Shown here: positions 9,201 to 18,849 of the stretch, piece after piece
Numbering within the stretch: the first letter of the stretch is position 1
How the letters are laid out: the number at the start of each line of letters is the position of its first letter
Position numbers and translations under genes: made by a program
The notes under the pieces: model-generated
The model's input: only the letters and a program-made list of their open reading frames with translations
The model's database searches: none
Told to the model about the DNA's origin: nothing
Source: an uncultured Erythrobacter sp.
GTDB lineage: Bacteria; Pseudomonadota; Alphaproteobacteria; Sphingomonadales; Sphingomonadaceae
Direction of reading: 5' to 3'
Length of the DNA: 64,000 nucleotides
Assembly (NCBI GenBank): GCA_937899785.1
Contig: CALCCG010000185.1
Span: 20,887 to 84,886, forward strand

Positions 9201-10879
9201 TCGGCGCGGTCCGCCATTCGACGCCGGGCGTGGGGCTGATCTCCCCTCCGCCGCACCACGATATCTACTCGATCGAGGATCTCGCGCAGCTGATCCACGA
9301 TTTGAAGAACGTCCAGCCCGAAGCGCGCATTTCGGTCAAGCTCGTGTCCGAAGTGGGCGTGGGCACGGTGGCCGCCGGGGTCTCCAAGGCGCGCGCGGAC
9401 CACGTCACGATCTCTGGCTATGATGGCGGCACAGGCGCGTCCCCGCTGACCTCACTCACCCATGCGGGGAGCCCCTGGGAGATCGGTCTTGCCGAAACCC
9501 AGCAGACGCTGCTGCTCAACGATTTGCGCACAAGGATCGCGGTGCAGGTCGATGGCGGGCTGCGCACCGGGCGCGACGTCGCGATCGGCGCGCTTCTGGG
9601 CGCGGATGAGTTCGGCTTCTCGACCGCCCCGCTGATCGCCGCTGGGTGCATCATGATGCGCAAGTGCCACTTGAACACCTGCCCTGTCGGTGTCGCCACG
9701 CAAGACCCCGAACTGCGCAAGCGCTTCACCGGACAGCCTGAGCACGTGATCAATTACTTCTTCTTCGTCGCCGAAGAGCTGCGCGCGATCATGGCGCAAA
9801 TGGGCTTTCGCACGATGGACGAGATGGTGGGCCGGGTTGACCGGCTCGACATGAACCGCGTCCATCGCCACTGGAAGGCACGCGGCATCAATCTTGATCG
9901 CATTCTCTACAAGCCTGAGCTTCAGGACGGAGCCTCCCTGCGCCAGACCGAAGGCCAGGATCATGGCCTCGACGGCGCGATGGACAACCAACTGATCGTC
10001 GACTGTCGCGAAGCCATTGCGGGCAGAAAGCCCGTTCAACTTTCCTACGACATCCGCAACGTCAACCGCACCGTCGGCGCGATGCTATCAGGCGAGGTGG
10101 CCAAGGCGCATGGGCATGAAGGCCTGCCGCCGGATTGCATTCGCATCAACCTCACCGGCGTGGCCGGGCAAAGCTTTGGCGCGTGGGTCGCGCATGGGGT
10201 GACGCTCGATCTGGTCGGCGACGCCAACGATTATGTCGGCAAAGGCCTTTCCGGAGGCCGTCTGATCGTGCGCCAACCGGAAGCGGCGCAGCGCGCGGCC
10301 AACGAAAACATCATCGTTGGCAACACCGTTCTGTACGGCGCGATCGCGGGCGAGGCCTATTTCAACGGCGTGGGCGGTGAGCGCTTTGCGGTGCGCAATT
10401 CGGGCGCGATCGCGGTGGTCGAGGGCGCGGGCGATCACGCGTGCGAATATATGACGGGCGGTGTCGTCGTCGTGCTGGGCAAGACGGGCCGCAACTTTGC
10501 CGCGGGCATGAGCGGCGGTGTCGCCTATGTCTACGATCCCGACGGCACTTTCTCGCAGCTTGTGAATCACGCGCAGGTCGACCTCGTGCCGATCCGCGCC
10601 GAAGCGGACCGTGATGAAGGCACCGGCCGCCCGCGCCAGCGCCCGCGCTCCGTCAACGATTTTGGCATGGGCGACATGTTGTACCACGATGCAGAACGCC
10701 TGCGTATCCTGGTCGAGCGGCACCAGCTGCACACGGGCAGCGCGGTTGCGGGAGAGCTGCTCGCGGATTGGGACAACGCTCTTGGCCAATTCACCAAGGT
10801 CATGCCGCGCGACTACAAGCGCGCGCTCGAAGCGATGGAGGCCGAACGCCTCGAAGCGGCCAGCGTGGCGGCGGAGTAA
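6227..10879 (+). CDS. gltB: Glutamate synthase (NADPH) large subunit
   Basis: This 1550-residue GOGAT alpha subunit makes glutamate from glutamine and 2-oxoglutarate. [11 protein letters not shown] near residue 16 holds the Cys that becomes the N-terminal nucleophile of the class II amidotransferase domain after removal of a short propeptide. A central domain follows, then the FMN-binding synthase domain ([12 protein letters not shown]). The 3Fe-4S cysteines lie in [16 protein letters not shown], and a C-terminal beta-helix (GXGXG-like) domain ends the protein. Length is normal for the bacterial enzyme. AGGATGG precedes the ATG. gltD starts 12 nt downstream with its own AAGGA, so the two subunits form an operon. 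Confidence 0.98.
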   Translation: MGYPVSQGLYDPANEHDACGVGMIAHIKGEKSHAIVQQSLEILNRIDHRGAVGADPLLGDGAGILLQIPDPLLRKWADGHGHTLPQPGDYAVAMCFMPQDEAARAFITERFETFIEKEGQRLIGWRDVPTTLDGLGDAVIDSMPVIQMAVLARGASCADQDAFERKLLVIRKQVQNPLPGLAKKHDLPGLNDLYMPSFSSRTIVYKGLLLCDQVASFYDDLRDPDCVSALGLVHQRFSTNTFPSWRLAHPFRLIAHNGEINTVRGNVNWMNARRRTMESELLGPDLDKIWPIIPHGQSDTACLDNALELLLAGGYSLAHAMMMLMPEAWGGNTLMDEGRRAFYEYHAALMEPWDGPAAVCFTDGRQIGATLDRNGLRPARFCVTKDDIVCLASESGVLPFAEDNITRKWRLQPGKMLLIDLEKGRIVEDGELKSELAEAAPYGEWLEQAQFNLDDLDRVDPEFAELPQDENQETPTLLEAQQAFGYTQEDVSKFLEPMALKGDDPIGSMGTDTPIAVLSDRPRLLYDYFKQNFAQVTNPPIDPIREELVMSLLSMIGPRPNLLGHAAGTHKRLEVKQPILTNEDLAKIRSVETTLDGAFRCSNIDMTWDAQSGVEGLELAIKEMCWAATDAVLQDQNILVLSDRRQGPDRIAMPALLATAAVHHHLVRQGLRMQTGLVVETGEAREVHHFCVLAGYGAEAINPYVAFETIEEIRARKHPETAAADAEQNYIKAIGKGIRKVMSKMGISTYQSYCGAQIFDAVGLSSEFVDTYLTGTATTIEGIGLSEVGEEAVRRHAQAYGDNPLYKGMLDVGGIYQYRLRGEEHAWTPQNVAQLQHAVRGNKAETYEEFAQSINEQSERLLTIRGLMEFVKADKPLSIDEVEPASEIVKRFSTGAMSLGSISHEAHSTMALAMNKIGGRSNTGEGGEEPFRFTPLENGDSMRSRIKQVASGRFGVTTEYLVNSDDIQIKMAQGAKPGEGGQLPGHKVDKRIGAVRHSTPGVGLISPPPHHDIYSIEDLAQLIHDLKNVQPEARISVKLVSEVGVGTVAAGVSKARADHVTISGYDGGTGASPLTSLTHAGSPWEIGLAETQQTLLLNDLRTRIAVQVDGGLRTGRDVAIGALLGADEFGFSTAPLIAAGCIMMRKCHLNTCPVGVATQDPELRKRFTGQPEHVINYFFFVAEELRAIMAQMGFRTMDEMVGRVDRLDMNRVHRHWKARGINLDRILYKPELQDGASLRQTEGQDHGLDGAMDNQLIVDCREAIAGRKPVQLSYDIRNVNRTVGAMLSGEVAKAHGHEGLPPDCIRINLTGVAGQSFGAWVAHGVTLDLVGDANDYVGKGLSGGRLIVRQPEAAQRAANENIIVGNTVLYGAIAGEAYFNGVGGERFAVRNSGAIAVVEGAGDHACEYMTGGVVVVLGKTGRNFAAGMSGGVAYVYDPDGTFSQLVNHAQVDLVPIRAEADRDEGTGRPRQRPRSVNDFGMGDMLYHDAERLRILVERHQLHTGSAVAGELLADWDNALGQFTKVMPRDYKRALEAMEAERLEAASVAAE

Positions 10880-10891
10880 AGAGCAAGGACT

Positions 10892-12328
10892 ATGGGCAAA
10901 GACACCGGATTTCTCGAATTGGATCGGCGCGAGCGCGACTATCTCGATCCTGCGCAGCGGCTGAACAATTACCGCGAGTTTGTGGTGCAGCCGAGCGATG
11001 GCGCGCTGTCGGATCAGGCCTCGCGCTGCATGGATTGCGGCATTCCTTATTGTCACAACGGCTGTCCGGTGAACAACATGATCCCGGACTGGAACCACCT
11101 CGTCTATGAAGGCGATTGGAAGAACGCGCTGGACGTCCTGCACAGCACAAACAACTTCCCTGAGTTTACCGGCCGCATCTGCCCCGCCCCCTGCGAGGCG
11201 AGCTGCACGCTCAACATCGTTGACCAGCCGGTTACGATCAAATCGATCGAATGCGCGATTATTGACCGGGGCTGGAAGGAAGGCTGGGTCAAACCCCAGA
11301 TACCCCAGATCAAAACCGGCAAATCGGTTGCGGTCATCGGTTCCGGCCCCGCAGGGCTGGCCTGCGCGCAACAACTCGCGCGCGCGGGTCACTCGGTCAC
11401 CGTTTTCGAAAAGGCGGACCGGATCGGCGGTTTGCTGCGCTACGGCATTCCTGACTTCAAGATGGAAAAGCACCTCATCAACCGCCGCGCGGTTCAGATG
11501 GAGGCCGAAGGAGTCGAGTTTCGCACCAGCAAGGAAGTGGGCGTCGATATCTCGTTCGCCAGCCTCAAAGAGAACTTTGACGCGGTCGTACTTTCGGGCG
11601 GTGCGGAAGACGCGCGCCCGCTCGCCATTCCGGGCGCGGAGATGTCGGGCGTACGGCTCGCAATGGAGTTCTTGACGCAGCAGAACAAGCGCAATGCGGG
11701 CGACAACGAAGAGCGCGCCGCGCCGCGCGGCAGCCTGCTGGCAACGGGCAAGCATGTCGTCGTGATCGGCGGCGGCGATACGGGCAGCGATTGCGTGGGC
11801 ACATCGAACCGCCAAGGCGCGGCCTCGGTGACCCAGCTCGAAATCATGCCCAAACCGCCTGAGCATGAGGACAAGGCGATGACCTGGCCCGATTGGCCGG
11901 TCAAGCTGCGCACCTCCTCAAGCCATGAGGAAGGCGTGGATCGCGACTGGGCGGTGCTGACCAAGCGCGTCGTCGGCGATGGCGAGATTGTCAACGGCCT
12001 TGAATGCGCGCGGGTTGAGTGGGTGGATGGCAAGATGCGCGAGATTGTGGGCAGCGAGTTCACGCTCAAAGCGGATCTGCTTCTGCTGGCGATGGGCTTT
12101 GTCGGCCCCAAGAAAAAGGGTCTCCTTGAACAAGCGGGCGTTGCGCTCACGGGGCGCGGCAATGTCGAGGCGGATGAGCAAAGCTACACCACCAGCGAGC
12201 CGGGCGTCTTTGCCTGCGGCGACATGCGGCGCGGCCAGAGCCTCGTCGTCTGGGCGATCCGCGAAGGCCGCCAATGCGCCGCCAGCGTCGACGAAGCGCT
12301 GATGGGCGCCACCGAACTGCCGCGTTGA
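10892..12328 (+). CDS. gltD: Glutamate synthase (NADPH) small subunit
   Basis: This 478-residue GOGAT beta subunit passes NADPH electrons to GltB. The N-terminal ferredoxin-like region carries two cysteine clusters, [14 protein letters not shown] and CPAPCEASC, for the 4Fe-4S centres. An FAD-binding Rossmann motif ([17 protein letters not shown], near residue 150) and an NADPH-binding motif ([12 protein letters not shown], near residue 290) follow. [17 protein letters not shown] near the C-terminus is the conserved second FAD contact. It follows gltB by 12 nt, and its stop lies 23 bp from the stop of the convergent orphan gene. Confidence 0.97.
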   Translation: MGKDTGFLELDRRERDYLDPAQRLNNYREFVVQPSDGALSDQASRCMDCGIPYCHNGCPVNNMIPDWNHLVYEGDWKNALDVLHSTNNFPEFTGRICPAPCEASCTLNIVDQPVTIKSIECAIIDRGWKEGWVKPQIPQIKTGKSVAVIGSGPAGLACAQQLARAGHSVTVFEKADRIGGLLRYGIPDFKMEKHLINRRAVQMEAEGVEFRTSKEVGVDISFASLKENFDAVVLSGGAEDARPLAIPGAEMSGVRLAMEFLTQQNKRNAGDNEERAAPRGSLLATGKHVVVIGGGDTGSDCVGTSNRQGAASVTQLEIMPKPPEHEDKAMTWPDWPVKLRTSSSHEEGVDRDWAVLTKRVVGDGEIVNGLECARVEWVDGKMREIVGSEFTLKADLLLLAMGFVGPKKKGLLEQAGVALTGRGNVEADEQSYTTSEPGVFACGDMRRGQSLVVWAIREGRQCAASVDEALMGATELPR

Positions 12329-12351
12329 ATTTGCGCATAAGGCGATCGGGG

Positions 12352-14457
12352 TCAGTGTCGCGTTCTCGCGCTTTCGATGAAAGACTGCCGGTGCCACGCT
12401 ACGGCCTGCTTTTGACGGCGATGGGTCTGGACAGAGGGCGTTGGTGACGTTTTGGGATCGGTCTTCTCGTCAGCTCGCCGATACAAGAAAAACCGGAACA
12501 CCGCTGTGACCAACAGAGCAGAGGCCAAATACTGAAGCAATCCGATAAACGGAGTGGAAAAATCAAACCGGATTCTGGATGAACCTTTCATCCAAACGAC
12601 GATCATATTGTTCACCAGTTCTAAGACCTTAGCCATAACCGGCACGGCGGCGACGCCCGTTAGGATTGTCACTAAGCCTGTGAATCTCTGAGCGCCAATC
12701 GAAACACTGTGTATGTCCTCCTGCAGGCCAGTAAGCTTGGTCTGATTGAAGGTGTAAAACCTTTTGGCGATAAAGCTGTCGAGGTAATCGATCCGGCTGC
12801 GCAAAATTGCGATGTTTTCAAAATTGTCGCTCAGGTTGCGCTGGATGAATTCGCGGTAATGTTGATAGCCCTCAATCCGCTCAAAGTGCAGGCTGTCGAC
12901 CAGACGCCAGTATGTGCGGGCGTAGGATTCGCACCAATCCAGGCGATACCGCAGGCCTCCAGCGACGGGACTTAGGGGCAGAGGGGTCGGATCGGCTTCC
13001 GGTGACGGCTCGGCGTTGCTCCTATCGGATCCATCATCAGACCGCTCTTCCTTCGTGTCGCAAGTTTCGCCGGAATGGACCGGTGCGTTGGGATCGCGCA
13101 ATTGCTCTGTGAAGCGTTCTTCCAAGCCCTCGATCTGGCTCTCTTGGTGGCCATATTGCGCGGCCTCGTCCTGAAGCACGCGCAGTTCATTTTGCACTCG
13201 CGCGAGCCGTTCGTATTCGTGCATCGAGGCCAATCGGTACATTCCGATATTGTGCAGCGTGTCGATGATACGGCCGATCTGCCATTCCGCCTGATGCGGG
13301 CACACCACCATATAGCCAAGCGGCTGGGTGTAGTCTGGCTTCTTGCCCTCAGCGCCCCCTCCCAAAGGGAACCCGGCCCCGCCAAGCGAAGAGACGTAAA
13401 GCGCGCGGCGCCGATTGATCAGCGTCAGGCAGTACTCCCTGTCATTGGAAATCGGCTGGGCGTCTTCCGGCCATTTCGTGCTGTCATTCGACACGATCGG
13501 GTTCACGTCTTCCACGATCCGCTGCGTGGCACGCAAAACATTGTCGAGATGGCGCCGCTTGAATTTCAGCTTCGACTGCACCCTTCGAATAATGTCCTGA
13601 TCAGGCGTCTTCGAAAAAAAGAGGGGTGTGTTTGCGAGATCCCACTTCTCCGGGCGCCGTGGCAACTGATCCAAAGACAAGCCAAAGGAATGGCCGATAA
13701 AATCCGCAAAACGCAGCGCCTTATCGTCGACACAAGCAATCCCTGTCTGAGGGTCTGTCTTTTCCAATGCGCGAAAGATCTTGCCCTGAATCGTATGGAG
13801 GTTGCGCGAAATCGCGAGCGAAAGATCACTCATTTGAGCACCGTTATCGGGCTCTGGCTTGGTCCTCGTATTGGGATGAATTCGCGGACCGGGGCTTAGC
13901 CTGCATCCTTGCGCCTCAAACAAGGCCTGCTGATACTCAGCGTTCATGTCCCAGGTAAGGAAACTGAGAATGTCTCCAAGATCCTGGATCGGGAAGGTCT
14001 CACGGTCCTCAATCGGATCGAGCGGATACTGACTGCGCTTTCCATGAAATTCAGTGTAGTCAATAATCAGTTTTCTTGACCAGAATTCCTCATACACCTC
14101 AAAACCGATGGTAATCCGGACAATTCCACGACTCAGTTTGAATTTGTACTTTTGCGAATAGGATTCGCCCGGTTCAATTATATTTATGTCTTCAGGCAGT
14201 TCACTTTCGTCGTTGATATGTTCCTTTGGTGTTTCAACTCCGGGCGAATCAGCTTTTATCCAGCCTTCGATTGTCGAATTTGCATCTCTCCTCGTACGTG
14301 CAAAGACCTCCGCAATTTTCGTATGCCAATCGTCGTCATCCAGCCCTTGCTGCTTAAAATAGGCGCGGTGCCAGATAATCGCGGGGTGGCCAATTTTGAC
14401 CAAGCGCTTCTTGTGCAAATGCCCATTAAGCGTCTCGGGCAAACGGTCTGCATCCAT
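12352..14457 (-). CDS. Orphan 701-residue membrane-anchored protein of unknown function
   Basis: I cannot assign this protein. The N-terminal ~170 residues look like a mixed alpha/beta soluble domain. A long helical region with many charged residues follows, interrupted by a Glu/Ser/Pro-rich linker near residues 455-490. Two hydrophobic helices come near the C-terminus (FTGLVTILTGVAAVPVMAKV and FIGLLQYLASALLVTAVFRF), followed by a basic tail. The helical stretch IIDTLHNIGMYRLASM and the long helix running into the first membrane segment recall DUF3422 or CorA-like membrane-anchored helical proteins, but the resemblance is weak. AGGAG lies 7 nt before the ATG at 14457, which fixes the start over the TTG at 14460. 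The gene and its upstream flank are visibly less GC-rich than the neighbours, which suggests acquisition. It forms no operon. Confidence 0.75.
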   Translation of the reverse strand: MDADRLPETLNGHLHKKRLVKIGHPAIIWHRAYFKQQGLDDDDWHTKIAEVFARTRRDANSTIEGWIKADSPGVETPKEHINDESELPEDINIIEPGESYSQKYKFKLSRGIVRITIGFEVYEEFWSRKLIIDYTEFHGKRSQYPLDPIEDRETFPIQDLGDILSFLTWDMNAEYQQALFEAQGCRLSPGPRIHPNTRTKPEPDNGAQMSDLSLAISRNLHTIQGKIFRALEKTDPQTGIACVDDKALRFADFIGHSFGLSLDQLPRRPEKWDLANTPLFFSKTPDQDIIRRVQSKLKFKRRHLDNVLRATQRIVEDVNPIVSNDSTKWPEDAQPISNDREYCLTLINRRRALYVSSLGGAGFPLGGGAEGKKPDYTQPLGYMVVCPHQAEWQIGRIIDTLHNIGMYRLASMHEYERLARVQNELRVLQDEAAQYGHQESQIEGLEERFTEQLRDPNAPVHSGETCDTKEERSDDGSDRSNAEPSPEADPTPLPLSPVAGGLRYRLDWCESYARTYWRLVDSLHFERIEGYQHYREFIQRNLSDNFENIAILRSRIDYLDSFIAKRFYTFNQTKLTGLQEDIHSVSIGAQRFTGLVTILTGVAAVPVMAKVLELVNNMIVVWMKGSSRIRFDFSTPFIGLLQYLASALLVTAVFRFFLYRRADEKTDPKTSPTPSVQTHRRQKQAVAWHRQSFIESARTRH

Positions 14458-15092
14458 CAAAGCGCTCCTGGAAGTGGAGAAGAAGACTATAAATGTGTCG
14501 ATCTAAACGGTGACCGACACAGTGATTTTGTTGCCTTAGACAGATTACTTCAATCCTTTACAACTCAAACTGTGTCAGGACTGGTAGAAGTTCGCCAATT
14601 CATTGTGCAGTTCACCTTTCTTGTCTTTCCTGCACGATTACCGTTCGTTACAAAGGCCGTTGGAGACAGTCGCAATTTGGTCAGACCTCATACGTCCGCA
14701 GGCGGCCGCCCGATGCGGCGACGTGGGGGAGGTTTTGCGCTTTTCTGAGTATCAAACGGGCTGACGCGTAAGGTCCGTTTTTGCGCATTCGGATTGTGTA
14801 AGCTGTGTCTCCTACACGGGCGGCGGCGAGGTTAGGCTCGGTTAGCCAGCACAAAGGCCAGTGCGCGCGTGTTTTCAGGTGCTTATCCCCGAAATTCACT
14901 GAGGATTGCGGGGCGCTTGGGCGGGTTTGCCTTGCCATTGCCCCCCTTTTCGGGCGATCCTTGCCTTGAAGGTTGAGGAAGCCTGTTCGGCGCTGGCGCC
15001 GTGCGACTTTGCGTCCATGCAGACGCGAGGCCCGGAGCCGCAACAAGGGAAAGCGTGGCGCGCCCGGGCGGCGGTCGCCGCGAGATCGACGT
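14458..15092. other. 635-bp region without a recognisable gene
   Basis: This gap separates the orphan membrane gene from the divergent porin gene. About the first 230 bp (to roughly 14690) are AT-richer than the window average, as is the orphan gene; the remainder is GC-rich. I see no tRNA-like arms, no conserved protein and no repeat. Open frames in the region lack ribosome sites and family similarity. It presumably holds the divergent promoters of both neighbours. Confidence 0.6.
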
Positions 15093-16439
15093 ATGCGAAG
15101 AACCACACGCGCTGTCACCGTACAGTTTGCCGCCTTGGGCGCTCTGGCGCTGAGCGTTCCGGCCGCCGGCGAAGAGCCGGGTCCGCCGAACGAACCGACG
15201 CAAAGCCCTGAATCGGTGCAAAGCAACGCGTCGGCGCGCGGGCGTATCATCATCGCCGACGAGCGGATCGAAGGGCCCGCACCCGGCGAGAACGGAGGGC
15301 TGACTGCCGAGGCGCCGCTGGCGGCCGAACCCTCAATCAAGGCGCGCCTGGTGGTCTCGCAATTTGTCGACGCGCCGGTGGCGGGCGATGCCGACAACAC
15401 GCTGCGCTATTCAGGCCGGGCGGACGCGTATGTCCAGGTTGGCGGGAGCCTGTTCGGGCTTGACGACAGCTGGCAGCTCAATCTGCGGCCCGAGTTCACC
15501 TGGGGCGAAACCTCAAACGGTGCGGTTGGGCTGATCCCGAACAACACCGCGCTGTTCCGACCCGAAGGCGCCGGCGATTTCGACCTTGGGGTCAACGTCA
15601 AGAAGACCTGGAAGGACGGAACCAATCTGACGCTGGGCAAGATCAACTCGCTCGATCTGGTGGGGACGTTGCCAATAGTGGGGAGCGATGGGCATTACGG
15701 GTTCCAGAATTTGGGCCTCGCCTTTCCGCCGACCGCGGTGATCCCCAACACCTGGATCGGCGCGTTGCTGGAACTTCCGCGCGACGACTGGATCTACCGC
15801 GTGTGGGTTTACGATCCCGATTCGCAGTACGAGCGCACAGGGTTTGAGACAGCGTTTGAGAGCGGGGTCGCGTTTCTGGGCGCGGCGACGAAAATCGCTC
15901 AAGTGGGGGGGAAGCCGGGCTTCTACACGGTCGCAGTGGTCGGTTCGACCCGAACAGGCCCCGCGGTCGACATCCTGCCGAGCGCGCTGACCCCGCCGCC
16001 CAATGGCAATTTCGGCGATGGCCAGGGCGAACTCGCGTTGCAGCTTTCGGCCTATCAGTTTCTGGGGCTGAACCCACGGGCGCGCGGCAAGGGTTGGGGG
16101 ATCGTCGCGCGAGTGCAGGGATCGCTCGGGGACCCGACCTTCCTCGACTATTCGGGCTATTTCGGGATCGCGGGCAATCCGGCCAAACGCCCGCAAGACC
16201 GCTTTGGCCTTGCCTACTTCCAGTACTCCGTGACCGATGAGCTGGTGGACGACATCGCCTTTCGCCTGGGCATCGAGGACGAGCAGGGTGTCGAGGCGTT
16301 CTACACGCTGGGTCTGGGCGGATCGGGCGGCCTCAAACAGGGCTTTGAGGTGACCGCCAATGTCCAGGTTGTCGACAGCGCGGTGACCGCGCGCGACCTT
16401 GGCGTCATCGCCGGCCTGCGGCTGACCGCGGGTTTCTAG
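15093..16439 (+). CDS. Carbohydrate-selective porin, OprB-like
   Basis: This is a 448-residue outer-membrane beta-barrel. A signal peptide (MRRTTRAVTVQFAALGALALSVPAAG) is followed by a short Pro/Gly-rich mature N-terminus, then the OprB-type barrel. Typical elements are a repeated alternation of aromatic strands, the segment NTWIGALLELPRDDWIYRVW, and a final strand ending in Phe (RLTAGF). The family forms sugar-selective channels, although the solute here is unknown. The start at 15093 was chosen because the signal peptide begins there; about 40 upstream in-frame codons would encode an Arg-rich leader. Its TAG stop is interlocked with the stop of the convergent DksA-like gene in one CTAG. Confidence 0.86.
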   Translation: MRRTTRAVTVQFAALGALALSVPAAGEEPGPPNEPTQSPESVQSNASARGRIIIADERIEGPAPGENGGLTAEAPLAAEPSIKARLVVSQFVDAPVAGDADNTLRYSGRADAYVQVGGSLFGLDDSWQLNLRPEFTWGETSNGAVGLIPNNTALFRPEGAGDFDLGVNVKKTWKDGTNLTLGKINSLDLVGTLPIVGSDGHYGFQNLGLAFPPTAVIPNTWIGALLELPRDDWIYRVWVYDPDSQYERTGFETAFESGVAFLGAATKIAQVGGKPGFYTVAVVGSTRTGPAVDILPSALTPPPNGNFGDGQGELALQLSAYQFLGLNPRARGKGWGIVARVQGSLGDPTFLDYSGYFGIAGNPAKRPQDRFGLAYFQYSVTDELVDDIAFRLGIEDEQGVEAFYTLGLGGSGGLKQGFEVTANVQVVDSAVTARDLGVIAGLRLTAGF

Positions 16440-16771
16440 CCCTCGCCCGAGGCGCAGCCGACGCACACGGCGACGCTGGGGTCATGGGCAAGCCGCTTGG
16501 GCGCGATGTCGTCGCCGCAGGTGAGGCAATAGCCCCATTCGCCCTCGTCCATCCGCACGAGCGCGGCCTGGATGCGGCGGCGTTCCTGCGCGCGGCGGCG
16601 CTCCTGGGCTTGGGCCATCGCCTGCTGCTGCATCGCGTCCATGCGCGAAAGGCGGCCGACGGCGTCCTGCTGCAAGGTCACCGGCTGGCGACCTTCGGCG
16701 CTGATACGGTCTTCAAGGGCCAGCTCGCCGAGCCGGGCGAGCAGAACCTGACGGGCTTGGGCTTCGTTCAC
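16436..16771 (-). CDS. DksA/TraR-family zinc-finger protein
   Basis: This is a small (111-residue) protein with an N-terminal helical region rich in Gln/Arg (roughly residues 35-75) and a C-terminal zinc finger of the DksA/TraR type (CLTCGDDIAPKRLAHDPSVA, then CVGC). DksA proteins bind the secondary channel of RNA polymerase, but short homologues such as this may act differently. The preferred start is GTG at 16771, which overlaps the TGA of the uracil-DNA glycosylase gene (GTGA). An earlier start would lie wholly inside ung. It probably forms a two-gene operon with ung. Confidence 0.85.
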   Translation of the reverse strand: MNEAQARQVLLARLGELALEDRISAEGRQPVTLQQDAVGRLSRMDAMQQQAMAQAQERRRAQERRRIQAALVRMDEGEWGYCLTCGDDIAPKRLAHDPSVAVCVGCASGEG

Positions 16772-17457
16772 GCGAGGCTCCAATTGATGGGCCCGCGGCC
16801 CTTGGCGGTCAGAAAGGCGTTGGTCTGGCTGAACGGTTTTGACCCGAAGAATCCGCCATGGGCCGAGAGCGGGCTGGGATGCGGGCTGGTGAGAACGAGG
16901 TGATGATCGCCTGCTCCCAAGCCCTTGATCCGAGTGGCCTTCTTGCGGGCGTGGCTGCCCCACAGGATGAAGACGGTCGGCTCGCCCCGGTCCGCAACGG
17001 CGGCCACACAGGCGTCCGTGATCGCGTCCCAACCGCGCCCGGCGTGGCTGCCCGCCTGGCCCGCTTGCACGGTCAGCGTGTTGTTCAAGAGCAGCACGCC
17101 TTGCTCAGCCCAGCGGGTAAGGTTGCCGTGATCGGAGCGCGCCAAGCCAAGGTCGGCTTCAAGCTCTTTGAAAATGTTGGCGAGCGAGGGTGGGACCTTC
17201 ACGCCATCCTGCACCGAAAAGGCGAGGCCATGCGCTTGCCCCGGACCGTGATAAGGGTCCTGCCCCAGGATCACCACGCGCACCGCGTCAAGCGGCGTCA
17301 GCGTCAGCGCGGTGAGCCGTTGACCACGCGGCGGGTAAACCGCCTTGCCAGCGTCCTCCTCGGCGCGCAGCCAGCCGCCAAGCTTGCGCGCCTCCGGGCT
17401 GGACAGCGTAGGTTCAAGGGCGGTGCGCCACGATGCAGGGATGTCCTCACTCGCCAT
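16768..17457 (-). CDS. ung: Uracil-DNA glycosylase, family 1
   Basis: This 229-residue enzyme excises uracil from DNA and starts base-excision repair. The two diagnostic motifs are present. The water-activating loop GQDPYHGPGQAHGLAFSV is near residue 65, and the Leu-intercalation/His loop HPSPLSAHGGFFGSKPFS is near residue 190. NNTLTVQAGQAGSHAG lies between them. The ATG at 17457 gives the usual N-terminus; longer in-frame starts run into the divergent rnd promoter region. The stop overlaps the GTG of the DksA-like gene by 4 nt. Confidence 0.96.
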   Translation of the reverse strand: MASEDIPASWRTALEPTLSSPEARKLGGWLRAEEDAGKAVYPPRGQRLTALTLTPLDAVRVVILGQDPYHGPGQAHGLAFSVQDGVKVPPSLANIFKELEADLGLARSDHGNLTRWAEQGVLLLNNTLTVQAGQAGSHAGRGWDAITDACVAAVADRGEPTVFILWGSHARKKATRIKGLGAGDHHLVLTSPHPSPLSAHGGFFGSKPFSQTNAFLTAKGRGPINWSLA

Positions 17458-17539
17458 CACCCCTGTGTTACCGCGCTTCGGACCTGCCGCGCCACACGCC
17501 CCTTCCCTACTATCCCCATGTCGCGTAAGGGCAGCCGCG

Positions 17540-18160
17540 ATGAGTGTGCATTTCCATGAAGAAGACCTGCCCGCTGGCGTGCTCGAAGGCACCGGGGCGC
17601 TCGCCGTTGATACGGAAACGATGGGCCTGGTGACATCGCGCGATCGTCTGTGCGTTGTCCAGATCAGCGATGGATCGGGCGATGAACATCTGGTGCGCTT
17701 TGGGGTGGGCAGCGACTACGAGGCGCCCAACCTCACCCGAATTTTAGCGGATGAGAGCCGGGTGAAGCTCTACCACTACGCGCGGTTCGATCTGGCCGCG
17801 ATCCAGTATTATCTGGGCGTTATGGCTGCCCCGGTGTTCTGCACCAAGATCGCGAGCAAGCTGGTGCGCACCTACACCGATCGCCACGGGCTTAAAAACC
17901 TGTCCAAAGAGCTGCTCGACGTGGATATCTCCAAGCAACAGCAAAGCTCGGACTGGGGCGGTCCGGAGTTGAGTGATGACCAGCGCGAATACGCGGCCTC
18001 TGATGTTCGCTATCTCCACCAGCTGCGCGAGGAACTGACGCGGCGGCTGGAGCGCGAAGAACGCCTGCACCTTGCCCAAGCGTGCTTCGAGTTTCTGCCC
18101 ACCCGTGCCCTGCTCGACATTGCAGGTTGGGCCGAACGCGATATCTTCAGTCACGAATAG
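17540..18160 (+). CDS. rnd: Ribonuclease D-family 3'-5' exonuclease (short form)
   Basis: This 206-residue protein carries the three exonuclease motifs of the DEDDy group: DTETMG near residue 29, HYARFDLAAIQYYLG near residue 79, and YAASDVRYLHQL near residue 155. It lacks the HRDC domains of E. coli RNase D, as is usual for the short alphaproteobacterial form. The start is the ATG at 17540 with AAGG 9 nt upstream. lptC starts 20 nt downstream, so rnd-lptC-lptA is probably one transcript. It is divergent from ung across 82 bp. Confidence 0.93.
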   Translation: MSVHFHEEDLPAGVLEGTGALAVDTETMGLVTSRDRLCVVQISDGSGDEHLVRFGVGSDYEAPNLTRILADESRVKLYHYARFDLAAIQYYLGVMAAPVFCTKIASKLVRTYTDRHGLKNLSKELLDVDISKQQQSSDWGGPELSDDQREYAASDVRYLHQLREELTRRLEREERLHLAQACFEFLPTRALLDIAGWAERDIFSHE

Positions 18161-18180
18161 GAGCGCAGTGAGCGGGTCGC

Positions 18181-18849
18181 ATGGTCATTAAGCGTCGCAT
18201 CGAAACCCACGAAGCCAAAGCGCTGCGCAGCCGTCGCCAGCACGCAGCGGCGCCTGGAGCGAGCCACGATAGACTGATAGGCTTTCTTACGCGCGCCTTG
18301 CCGGTCGGTGTGGGCGTGGTGGCTGCGCTGATGGTCATCACCCCGCTCAGCCCGCGCGGCGAAGTCAGCTTTTTGCTTGATCGCAACAAGGTGGCGATGA
18401 TCGATGACCGCTTGAGCGTGGACAACGCCATGTATCGCGGGCGCGATGACACAGGACGCCCGTTTTCGATCACGGCAGGCGAGGCGATCCAGCGGTCCAG
18501 CAACGAAGGGTTGGTGCGGATGGAAGACCTGATCGCGCAATTGCTCCTTCCCGAAGGGCCGGCACGCCTCTCAGCGACAGGCGGAACCTACGATATCGAT
18601 AGCGATCTGGTGGAGGTAGATGGACCTATCCGGCTCAACGCGGCCGATGGCTATGCGATGACGGCAAGCGGGGTTTCGGTCGATCTGGAGCGGCGCGAGA
18701 TGGTCGGCGACAGAGGTGTCGAGGGAGAGATCCCGGCTGGCACCTTTTCGGCCCAGTCGATGCGCGCGGATCTGTCGGCGCGGACCTTAACTCTTGAAGG
18801 CGATGCGCGCCTTACGATGATCCCTGGTAAAGTGAGTGTTTCCCAATGA
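18181..18849 (+). CDS. lptC: LPS export protein LptC
   Basis: This 222-residue bitopic inner-membrane protein has a basic cytoplasmic N-terminus, one transmembrane helix near residues 37-60 (ALPVGVGVVAALMVITPLS) and a periplasmic OstA-like beta-jellyroll domain. LptC links the LptBFG transporter to the LptA bridge and guides lipopolysaccharide across the periplasm. It lies between rnd and lptA and overlaps the lptA start by 4 nt (ATGA), which supports the assignment despite low sequence conservation. Confidence 0.9.
   Translation: MVIKRRIETHEAKALRSRRQHAAAPGASHDRLIGFLTRALPVGVGVVAALMVITPLSPRGEVSFLLDRNKVAMIDDRLSVDNAMYRGRDDTGRPFSITAGEAIQRSSNEGLVRMEDLIAQLLLPEGPARLSATGGTYDIDSDLVEVDGPIRLNAADGYAMTASGVSVDLERREMVGDRGVEGEIPAGTFSAQSMRADLSARTLTLEGDARLTMIPGKVSVSQ

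Noticed and set aside
10088..11866. Long minus-strand frame across gltB and gltD
   Set aside because: It spans two well-established genes on the opposite strand and has no domain or ribosome site.
14458..15092. tRNA gene or integration site in the lower-GC gap
   Set aside because: No cloverleaf, TpsiC-arm sequence, integrase or flanking direct repeat was found by eye.
14681..15400. Minus-strand open frame in the porin upstream gap
   Set aside because: It overlaps the porin N-terminus, lacks a ribosome site, is Arg/Ser/Ala-rich and resembles no family.
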